A stretch of DNA of 64,000 nucleotides from Clostridia bacterium (GTDB lineage: Bacteria > Bacillota > Clostridia > Christensenellales > Aristaeellaceae). The position numbers and the translations under genes are program-made. This document shows positions 1 through 6,847 of this stretch, in pieces. Below the pieces are notes generated by a model. The model was not told the origin of the DNA, made no database searches, and saw only the letters and a list, made by a program, of their open reading frames with translations. Within the stretch, counting starts at the first letter, position 1; the number at the start of each line of letters is the position of its first letter. The stretch spans positions 1 to 64,000 of the forward strand of contig JAFXUZ010000100.1 of NCBI GenBank assembly GCA_017524725.1. Reading direction: 5' to 3'.

Positions 1-192
1 CCGTAAGGAAAAATTGCTCCGCAATTTAACCTCGGTCACGTACACGCCGCTCCCTCGGATTTCAATCAGGGGGTGTTCCCCCTGATAACCCCCCTGTGTC
101 GTGTTTGATTCGTGTTCTTTTGCTTCGTGCGTAAGCCCTGCTCATCCCGGGACCCGGTCCCGGACAAATCCTGATTTGAATGAGGCGGTTTT
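1..192. other. Leader/intergenic region before the epimerase gene, with hairpins
   Basis: No gene is visible here. Three inverted repeats are seen: AAATTGC/GCAATTT near 11-27, a 9-bp stem ATCAGGGGG/CCCCCTGAT at 65-86, and a GC-rich repeat around TCCCGGGACC near 145-165. None is followed by a U-run, so they are not typical terminators. I found no convincing promoter. The region ends in the ribosome binding site GAGGCGG (about 181-187) of the next gene. The hairpins could belong to an upstream gene's 3' end or to an untranslated leader. Confidence 0.4.
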
Positions 193-2202
193 ATGAAGCC
201 TTCGGCGCCGGATAAGAAACAGGAAAAGATAAGCTTCCGCCTGCGCAAGCGCGCCTGGCAGCTGCTTGGGATCGACGCGGTCTGGATCCTGCTGGTCGGC
301 ATTTTCATGTTTTTGATCTACCCGAGCGGAGTGACCAGGCTTTCGACTGCTCAGGCACTGATCCAGATAGGGATCATGCTGGTATGCATTATTTCCGTTC
401 GCCTCCTGATGGGCATCTATTCAAGCGTATGGCGCTACGGCAACACCAAGCTGTACCTGAAGCTGGTGGCCGGCGACTTTATCGCCGGATGCGTGTTTTA
501 CCTGAGCACGCGCCTGTTCCATACCTTTGGGACCATCGGCTTTGTCCGCGCGGCGGCAGCGGTGGCCGTCAGCCTGCTGATTTCGATCTCTGCCCGGCTT
601 TTTTACCAGTATATTTACGATTATGATTCCGGCAGGTCCCGGTATGTGCAGGTGATCAGGGATGTTCTGCAGCATTTTTTCGGCATAAAGAGGGAAAGCG
701 AACAGCGCTCCGGCATGGTGGGCCAGCAGATCAATATCGCCATCGTCGGCGCGGGCCGGGTAGGAGTGCTGTTCGCGGAGGAACTGATGAACAATCCCCG
801 TGCGGCATACCGTCCTGTTTGTTTCATCGACAACGATCCGCAAAAGGCCGGCCAGAAAGTGGCCGGACTGAACGTGTACGATCCTTCGGCGGTCAACAGC
901 CGGTTTCTCAGTTCCTGGCCCATTCAGGAACTGGTCATCACCATCACCGAGGCCGACGCCGACCGAAAAAGGGAACTGTATGACTATTACAAGGACATGG
1001 GCTGCAAGATCAAGGTGTACGACTATCCAATGGCCGAAGCCATGGAGGGCGGACGCCGGAAACTGAGGGAGTTCGATATCCGGGAGCTCCTGTTCCGCAG
1101 CCCCAAGGAATTCCTCAGTGACGAAACGCGGGATTATTACCGGGGCAAAGCGGTCCTGATCACCGGAGGAGGCGGTTCCATCGGGGCCGAGATCGCAAGG
1201 CAGGTGGCCCGGATGGAACCGAAACGGCTGATCCTGCTGGATGTGTATGAGAACGCGGTCTACGATATCCAGCAGGAACTCCGTATGAAGTACCAGGAAC
1301 GGCTGGACCTGACTGTGGAGGTATTGACCATTTGCGACCGGGAGCAGTTGGACATGGTCTTTGCCAGGTGCAGGCCGGACGTGGTTTTGCATGCCGCTGC
1401 CCACAAACATGTGCCTCTGATGGAGCGCAACTGTGTGGAAGCGGTGCGCAACAATGTTTTCGGCACGCTGAACGTGGTGGACATGTGCGAAAAGTACGGA
1501 GTGCACAAGGCCATCATGGTATCCACCGACAAGGCGGTGAATCCCACCAATGTGATGGGCGCCACCAAACGGATGTGCGAAATGATCTTTTTGAGCCGAA
1601 GGGATTCCAAAACCAGTTTCTGCTGCACAAGGTTCGGGAACGTCCTGGGTTCCAACGGCAGCGTGATCCCGCTGTTTCAGCGGCAGATCGACCGCGGCGG
1701 ACCGGTGACCATTACCGACAGGCGGATCATCCGCTATTTTATGACGATCCCCGAAGCGGCACAGCTGGTTTTGACCTGCGGTTCGATGGCGCGAAAGGGC
1801 GAACTGTTTGTGCTGGACATGGGCAAACCGGTCAAGATCCTTGATCTGGCCGAAAGCATGATCAGGCTGTCCGGTTATGAGCCATACAAGGAGATCAATA
1901 TCGTGGAGACCGGTCTGAGGCCCGGGGAAAAGCTGTACGAAGAGCTGCTGATCAAGACCGAAGAACTGGACAAGACCGATAACGAGATGATCTTTGTAGA
2001 ACGGGATGAGCCCCTGAACCGGGAAAAGATCCTTGAGAAACTAGAGATGCTCCGCCGGGCAGCGGACAGCGAGGACGACGAAGCGGTGCGCCGGGCCCTG
2101 AAAAAGGCGGTGCCGACGTACAAATCCGCCAGCCGCGTGAACAGCATGGCGGAAGAATCGGAAGAAATGAAGGAAAGCAATCAAAGCAGGACGGAGGAAT
2201 GA
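193..2202 (+). CDS. PglF/CapD-type membrane nucleotide-sugar dehydratase/epimerase
   Basis: A 669-residue membrane-anchored nucleoside-diphosphate-sugar 4,6-dehydratase/epimerase of the PglF/CapD/WbpM family, which makes modified UDP-sugars for surface polysaccharide or protein glycosylation. The N-terminus has about four membrane helices (residues 25-150). A first Rossmann-like CoA-binding-type region follows (AIVGAGRVG near 180), then the catalytic short-chain-dehydrogenase domain from about residue 317 (TGGGGSIGAE). AAHKHVPLME and STDKAVNPTNVMGATKR are family hallmarks. Length is normal for the family apart from a charged C-terminal tail. The start is set by GAGGCGG seven bases upstream. 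It ends three bases before the ThrH-like gene, so the two are co-transcribed. The exact sugar product cannot be read from sequence. Confidence 0.92.
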   Translation: MKPSAPDKKQEKISFRLRKRAWQLLGIDAVWILLVGIFMFLIYPSGVTRLSTAQALIQIGIMLVCIISVRLLMGIYSSVWRYGNTKLYLKLVAGDFIAGCVFYLSTRLFHTFGTIGFVRAAAAVAVSLLISISARLFYQYIYDYDSGRSRYVQVIRDVLQHFFGIKRESEQRSGMVGQQINIAIVGAGRVGVLFAEELMNNPRAAYRPVCFIDNDPQKAGQKVAGLNVYDPSAVNSRFLSSWPIQELVITITEADADRKRELYDYYKDMGCKIKVYDYPMAEAMEGGRRKLREFDIRELLFRSPKEFLSDETRDYYRGKAVLITGGGGSIGAEIARQVARMEPKRLILLDVYENAVYDIQQELRMKYQERLDLTVEVLTICDREQLDMVFARCRPDVVLHAAAHKHVPLMERNCVEAVRNNVFGTLNVVDMCEKYGVHKAIMVSTDKAVNPTNVMGATKRMCEMIFLSRRDSKTSFCCTRFGNVLGSNGSVIPLFQRQIDRGGPVTITDRRIIRYFMTIPEAAQLVLTCGSMARKGELFVLDMGKPVKILDLAESMIRLSGYEPYKEINIVETGLRPGEKLYEELLIKTEELDKTDNEMIFVERDEPLNREKILEKLEMLRRAADSEDDEAVRRALKKAVPTYKSASRVNSMAEESEEMKESNQSRTEE

Positions 2203-2205
2203 CGG

Positions 2206-2808
2206 ATGGAGATCGTATGTCTTGATATGGAAGGGGTCCTGGTACCCGAAATATGGATCGCCTTTTCTAAAGCCAGCGGGATCCCGGAACTGAAAAGGAC
2301 CACCAGGGACGAGCCCGATTACGATAAGCTGATGAAGTGGCGGATCGGCATCCTCAGGGAGCATCGCCTCGGCCTCAATGAGATCAGGGACGTGATCGCT
2401 TCCATCGATCCGATGGAAGGTGCGAAGGAATTCCTGGACAGCCTCAGGAAGCGCACACAGGTGATCATCCTGAGCGACACCTTTACCCAGTTCGCCATGC
2501 CCCTGATGGAAAAACTGGGCTTGCCGACACTGCTTTGCAATACCCTTGAGGTGGGTGGCGGCGGTGAGATCACAGGATACCGCATGCGGGTGGAAAAGAG
2601 CAAGCTGACTACGGTGAAAGCGCTTCAGTCCATCGGATACGATACCATTGCCGTGGGGGACAGCTACAACGATCTTGGCATGATCCGCGCGTCCAAAGCC
2701 GGCTTTCTTTTCCGTTCCACGGAAAGCATCCGCAGGGACAACCCCGACCTTCCGGCCTTTGAGGAATACGACGATCTGAAAAGTGCTATCCTGCGAGAAC
2801 TGACTTAA
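2206..2808 (+). CDS. thrH: ThrH-like HAD phosphatase (phosphoserine phosphatase/homoserine phosphotransferase type)
   Basis: A 200-residue HAD-superfamily enzyme closely resembling ThrH, a bifunctional phosphoserine phosphatase and phosphoserine:homoserine phosphotransferase. HAD motif I is modified to CLDMEGVLVPE (Asp nucleophile near residue 7, with Glu in place of the usual second Asp, as in ThrH). Motif II is IILSDTF near 88, and motif IV is VGDSYNDLGM near 150. Length matches ThrH (about 205). It sits three bases after the epimerase gene and 40 bases before glgA in a same-strand run. The neighbours do not explain a role in serine or threonine metabolism, so the physiological substrate is open. 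Confidence 0.85.
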   Translation: MEIVCLDMEGVLVPEIWIAFSKASGIPELKRTTRDEPDYDKLMKWRIGILREHRLGLNEIRDVIASIDPMEGAKEFLDSLRKRTQVIILSDTFTQFAMPLMEKLGLPTLLCNTLEVGGGGEITGYRMRVEKSKLTTVKALQSIGYDTIAVGDSYNDLGMIRASKAGFLFRSTESIRRDNPDLPAFEEYDDLKSAILRELT

Positions 2809-2848
2809 GCTGTGTTCCGAGACATATGAATAACGGAGGTAACGGTTC

Positions 2849-4660
2849 ATGAGGATCCTGTATGTATCCAGCGAATGCGCGCCTTTCAGCAAATCCGGCG
2901 GGCTTGCGGATGTGGCTTACAGCCTTCCCATCGCCCTGAAAGAAGCCGGAAACGAAACGGCGGTGGTGACCCCTCTCTATCGCTCAACCAGGCTGGGGTG
3001 GTTCGATGAAATGGAGCATATCGTGGACAGGCCGGTCCGTGTAGGGGACAGAGAATGCGTTTTTGCCCTGTTCAGGGGTGAAAACAAAGGGGTCAGAGTG
3101 TGGTTCCTTGCCTGTGACGAACTGTACGACCGCCCCAGGCTGTACGGTTACGGCGACGACGCCGTGCGGTTCGCTTTTTTTTCGAAGGCCGTCCTCGAAT
3201 TTCTGGACCTGATGGAATTTGAGCCTCAGATCATCCACTGCAACGACTGGGAAAGTGCCCTGACTGTGGTTTATCTGAAGGATATGCAGTATTCCAGAAA
3301 GGAACTGCGCAGGATCAGGACCGTTTTTACCATCCATAACATAGCATACCAGGGACAGTTCGGCCGGGATATGCTGTGGACTTTGGGACTGGACAGCGGG
3401 TGGTATGACGGCGGTATGGCCTACGAGTACCAGGGCAGGCATGATATCAACCTGATGAAATGTGCCATGATGATGGCGGACGCCGTATCAACGGTGTCGC
3501 CGAATTATGCCAGGGAACTGCATTCCGCCAAATACGGACACGGCCTTGAAGGTGTGGTCGATATGGTGGACAGCCGTTTGTGGGGCATCCTCAACGGTAT
3601 CGACATGGACCTGTACGACCCCTCCCGGGATGAGGCTCTGCCCGCCCGCTTTGACGTAAGGAACATGGCGGGAAAAAAGGAATGCAAGCGATTTATCCAG
3701 AAAGCCTTTGGGATCAACGAGGAGGACGGCTGGCCGCTGATCGCCGTGGTGGCCCGTCTGGTGGAGCAGAAGGGCCTGGAGCTGATCAAATTGGTCCTGC
3801 CCGGCCTGATGGATATCGGTGTTCAGCTGGTGGTCTTCGGACAGGGCGACAAGGTTTATGAGGATTTTTTCCGCTGGGCACAGGGAAACTGGCCGGGGCA
3901 GGTGGGCTTCAGCAGCGATTACACGGAAGAAATGGCACGGAAGGTCTTTGCCGGCGCTGATATGTATCTGATGCCCAGCCGTTTTGAGCCCTGCGGCCTC
4001 AGCCAGATGATGGCCATGCGATACGGGACCGTACCGATCATCCACGAAACCGGCGGACTGAAGGACAGCGTCCGCCTTTATAGCGATTTCGACGGTCAGG
4101 GGGACGGCTTCGGCTTCCAGGAATACCATGCAAAGTACCTGTATCTGGCGGTGCTGGAGGCAGTAAGGCTTTACCTCGGGGACGAAGAGACCTTTGCTCT
4201 GATGCGGAGGCGCTGCATGGAGAAGGATCTGAGCTGGGCTAAGAGTGCCGCGAAATACGAAAGGATGTACGGGGAGATCTGCGAGGACCAGTGCGATGAG
4301 CATATCGCTTTTGAGGACGGGATGAATGCCCTGGCGGAAAAATACCGGAAGATCACCGAATCCAACCAGCGCCTGCACCCGGAGATCTACCGTCCCGGGT
4401 ACCGCCGTGCCCTTCAGATCAGGATGACCGGACGATGCGACGGCGTTTTCAGCCTGAGGTTCACTGGGGACAGCATGGAGGTGATCCCCCGGACTGTGGA
4501 GGATTGTGACGCCCAGGTGGAATGCAGCTATGACAACCTGATGGCCATGGCCGATGGGACAAAGGATCCCGACAAACTGTTTATGAACGGCCAGCTGAAG
4601 GTGACCGGGAGTATGATCAAGGGACACGAATTCCGCGACCTTTTAAAAGTCCGCAGGTGA
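2849..4660 (+). CDS. glgA: Glycogen synthase (ADP-glucose type) with C-terminal SCP2-like domain
   Basis: A GT5 glycogen/starch synthase that transfers glucose from ADP-glucose to growing alpha-1,4-glucan. The GT5 N-terminal signature KSGGLADV is at residues 15-22. The catalytic C-terminal lobe has RLVEQKGLEL and MPSRFEPCGLSQ, the Glu-containing nucleotide-sugar site. Bacterial GlgA is usually about 480 residues; this is 603. The extra part (about 485-603) has an SCP2/sterol-carrier-like pattern: DAQVECSYDNLMAMADG followed by FMNGQLKVTGSM. The start is fixed by ACGGAGG nine bases before ATG. The enzyme core is secure; the identity of the tail is an inference from its pattern. Confidence 0.93.
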   Translation: MRILYVSSECAPFSKSGGLADVAYSLPIALKEAGNETAVVTPLYRSTRLGWFDEMEHIVDRPVRVGDRECVFALFRGENKGVRVWFLACDELYDRPRLYGYGDDAVRFAFFSKAVLEFLDLMEFEPQIIHCNDWESALTVVYLKDMQYSRKELRRIRTVFTIHNIAYQGQFGRDMLWTLGLDSGWYDGGMAYEYQGRHDINLMKCAMMMADAVSTVSPNYARELHSAKYGHGLEGVVDMVDSRLWGILNGIDMDLYDPSRDEALPARFDVRNMAGKKECKRFIQKAFGINEEDGWPLIAVVARLVEQKGLELIKLVLPGLMDIGVQLVVFGQGDKVYEDFFRWAQGNWPGQVGFSSDYTEEMARKVFAGADMYLMPSRFEPCGLSQMMAMRYGTVPIIHETGGLKDSVRLYSDFDGQGDGFGFQEYHAKYLYLAVLEAVRLYLGDEETFALMRRRCMEKDLSWAKSAAKYERMYGEICEDQCDEHIAFEDGMNALAEKYRKITESNQRLHPEIYRPGYRRALQIRMTGRCDGVFSLRFTGDSMEVIPRTVEDCDAQVECSYDNLMAMADGTKDPDKLFMNGQLKVTGSMIKGHEFRDLLKVRR

Positions 4661-4688
4661 AGGCAGAGACGCATACGGAGGAAAAACA

Positions 4689-5843
4689 ATGCAGGAATCC
4701 CAGAAAACCGAAGACCGGGAAACTGCCCGGCTGCTTCAGAGGATCGGCCAGGCGTTCCGGATTCCCGGCCCTTTCTTCAGCTATGAAGAGATCAAAATGG
4801 GCAATGTGAACCGTACATATAAGGTGAACTATGTCGTAGAGGACGGAGCGGGCTCGGCCCATCTGAAAAGCTATCTGGTGCAGCGGATCAATACTTATGC
4901 CTTCAGGACCCCGGAACAGCTGATGTCCAACATCGAAAAAGTGACTGAGACCCTCAGGCAGAAGGCTCCGGGGGATGTCTATCTGCATTTCCACCATACC
5001 GCTGACAGAAAAAATTATATTGTCGACGAGACGGGCTTCTGGCGGCTGTGCAATTACATCCCTTCCGTCACCTTCAACTCCTGTTCGGATCCCCGGGTGG
5101 TAAGGAATGCGGGAAAGGCATTCGGCCATTTCCAGACCATGCTGTCGGATTATGACGCGTCGAGCCTTTTCTGCACCATACCGGATTTCCACGACACCAG
5201 GGTCCGTTATGATACCCTGGACAGGGATATCGAAGCAGATCCCCTGGGAAGGGCAAAGGATGCGGCGAGAGAGATCGACTATCTGATGAGCGTCAGGGAC
5301 CTTGCCTGCCGGCTGACGGACCTTTTCCGGCAGGGGAAGCTGCCGCTTCGGGTCACGCACAACGACACCAAGATCAACAACGTTCTGTTTGAGGAGGGGA
5401 CCTGCCGGCCGCTTACGGTCATCGACCTGGACACGGTGATGCCTGGACTGGCGGGTCATGACTTTGGCGACGCCATCCGTTTTGCCGCCAACGCAGTGGA
5501 GGAGGACTGCCCGGACGAGGACAGAGTGTCTCTGGATCTGAACGTTTTCTGGGCGTTCACCGAAGGCTTTCTAAGCGAAACGGCCTGTTCACTTACAAAG
5601 AATGAGGTGGATTCCCTGGCCGTCAGCTCTTTTTGCCTTGCCTGCGAACTGGCTACCCGTTTCCTGGATGATTATATTCTCGGAGACAAATATTTTAAGA
5701 CGTCCGGCCCGGGACATAACCTGGTGAGGGCCAGGTGCCAGATCGCCCTGGCAAAAGACATGCTTCGAAAAATGGACGCCATGGACGCGCTGGTCCAAAG
5801 ATATGCGCGCAAATTCGCTGACCGGGATAAAGCGGACAAATAA
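4689..5843 (+). CDS. APH-family sugar kinase, N-acetylhexosamine 1-kinase (NahK)-like
   Basis: A 384-residue kinase of the aminoglycoside-phosphotransferase fold. It contains a Brenner-type motif VTHNDTKINNVLF (catalytic Asp near residue 226) and IDLDTVMPGLAGHDFGD (metal-binding Asp), both close to the pattern of NahK, which phosphorylates GlcNAc or GalNAc at C1 using ATP. The N-lobe has NVNRTYKV. There is no signal peptide, so it acts in the cytoplasm. It follows glgA by 28 bases with a GGAGGA ribosome site, and closes the first operon-like run. A hexosamine-1-phosphate product would fit the nucleotide-sugar epimerase upstream, but this is inference. Another small hydroxylated substrate is possible. 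Confidence 0.8.
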   Translation: MQESQKTEDRETARLLQRIGQAFRIPGPFFSYEEIKMGNVNRTYKVNYVVEDGAGSAHLKSYLVQRINTYAFRTPEQLMSNIEKVTETLRQKAPGDVYLHFHHTADRKNYIVDETGFWRLCNYIPSVTFNSCSDPRVVRNAGKAFGHFQTMLSDYDASSLFCTIPDFHDTRVRYDTLDRDIEADPLGRAKDAAREIDYLMSVRDLACRLTDLFRQGKLPLRVTHNDTKINNVLFEEGTCRPLTVIDLDTVMPGLAGHDFGDAIRFAANAVEEDCPDEDRVSLDLNVFWAFTEGFLSETACSLTKNEVDSLAVSSFCLACELATRFLDDYILGDKYFKTSGPGHNLVRARCQIALAKDMLRKMDAMDALVQRYARKFADRDKADK

Positions 5844-5947
5844 TGAGGATTGCGGGGGCATTCTTCATTATCCACGGCCTGGTGTGAACAATAATTATTC
5901 TGCGTAAATTCCGTACGGCGGAAATGCATTTTTTCCTGAAAAAACAG

Positions 5948-5976
5948 TGGACAAATCCTTCCTTTTGTGGTAAAGT
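5948..5976 (+). promoter_or_regulatory. Sigma-A-type promoter for the small secreted protein
   Basis: TGGACA (5948-5953), a 17-base spacer, then TAAAGT (5971-5976). Transcription would start near 5983 and give a leader of about 200 nucleotides before the coding sequence. Confidence 0.6.
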
Positions 5977-5982
5977 AATTCC

Positions 5983-6186
5983 GATGTTCTGTGAAGCACT
6001 GTGAAGGTGTTTTCTCGGAACTGGTACAGGAGATATTCTTCCCGCTACCGGCGGGTGAATATAATCCGGGCACTGACGGCACTGAACGGTCCATCGATGA
6101 AAGCGCGATCATTTCATGGAGTGGCTATGCAGAAGCCTGTCAGAATAATGACAGTCCCAAATGAGGACTAAAAGGAGTGTTTAGCC
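5983..6186 (+). ncRNA. Structured 5' leader RNA of unknown class
   Basis: This ~200-nucleotide untranslated leader holds at least three hairpins. One is a two-part stem ATATTC/GAATAT enclosing CCCGC/GCGGG (6033-6062). The second is CTGTCA/TGACAG (6137-6154). The third is AGTCC/GGACT (6153-6169), which shares two bases with the second and ends four bases before AGGAG, the ribosome site. I do not recognise a riboswitch class. The shared bases and the position beside the ribosome site would suit translational control or message stabilisation. Confidence 0.4.
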
Positions 6187-6708
6187 ATGAAAAAGTTTGC
6201 TTCCCTGCTCATCGCTCTGGCTCTGGTGCTCACTTCCGTGAGTGCTCTGGGTGCGGTTGTTCCCAGCAAGACCGGTTCCTCCATCGCCAAGGTAGTCTCT
6301 CTCACTGACGGCGTTTGGATCAAGGTCGTGGAACCCGACTTCAAAGCCCAGGCTGAAGTGGCTCGTATGCGCAACGCCTTCGTCGGCGGGACTGCGGTGA
6401 ACGGTCTGTTCAACACCCAGGTTGCTACTGAAATCGCTGGCGCCAAGGACGTCCTGGATGTGATTGCTGTCAAGTGCGGCGGCGAAACCACCGAAGAGAG
6501 CGTTACCTTCAGCGTTAAGGGTTCCACTCCTTACAACAAGGCCGTCTGCGTGATGGGCACCTATGATGCCGCCCTGAACCTGTACTTCTATGAGACTCTG
6601 CCCACTGAGTGCCAGGCTGATGGCAGCGCGATCATCACCATGACCCTTGGACAGTTCGAAAATGTGAAGGCTGCCAAGTCCACGATCCTGACCTTCGTGC
6701 AGCTGTAA
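6187..6708 (+). CDS. Small secreted protein of unknown function
   Basis: A 173-residue protein that I do not recognise. It begins with a clean type I signal peptide: Lys at residues 2-3, a hydrophobic stretch LLIALALVL, and probable cleavage near ALGA at about residue 24. No lipobox cysteine is present. The mature part is about 150 residues with alternating beta-rich segments and three cysteines, and has no membrane segment or sortase motif. Codon choice is strongly biased to a few codons, as in the binding-protein genes nearby, which suggests high expression. It is monocistronic, with its own promoter, a long structured leader and a strong terminator. It may be a surface or secreted beta-domain protein; no function is claimed. 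Confidence 0.8.
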   Translation: MKKFASLLIALALVLTSVSALGAVVPSKTGSSIAKVVSLTDGVWIKVVEPDFKAQAEVARMRNAFVGGTAVNGLFNTQVATEIAGAKDVLDVIAVKCGGETTEESVTFSVKGSTPYNKAVCVMGTYDAALNLYFYETLPTECQADGSAIITMTLGQFENVKAAKSTILTFVQL

Positions 6709-6729
6709 CCACTGGTTTAGAAGCTTTAG

Positions 6730-6756
6730 GAGCGGGGGTTACCCGCTCTTTTTGCT
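6730..6756 (+). terminator. Rho-independent terminator of the secreted-protein gene
   Basis: Seven-bp stem GAGCGGG/CCCGCTC with a five-base loop, followed by TTTTTGCTTTT. Confidence 0.85.
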
Positions 6757-6779
6757 TTTGATGCGATCTCTGCAAATAA

Positions 6780-6820
6780 CCCCGGCCTCTTTTCCGGTAA
6801 CACCCGAAAGAAGGCCGGGG
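6780..6820 (-). terminator. Terminator-like hairpin after the alpha-mannosidase gene
   Basis: Nine-bp perfect inverted repeat CCCCGGCCT/AGGCCGGGG at 6780-6820, 28 bases past the alpha-mannosidase stop. On the minus strand it is followed by TTATTT, a weak U-tract. Confidence 0.55.
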
Positions 6821-6847
6821 TTTGCTGTTGGGCAGGAGGGCAATCGA

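Noticed and set aside
65..86. Perfect hairpin at the window start considered as a transposon end or REP element
   Set aside because: No second copy was noticed in the window and no flanking direct repeat or transposase gene is present.
5983..6186. Leader considered as a cyclic-di-GMP or SAM riboswitch
   Set aside because: The conserved cores of those classes are not visible; it is left as an unclassified structured leader.
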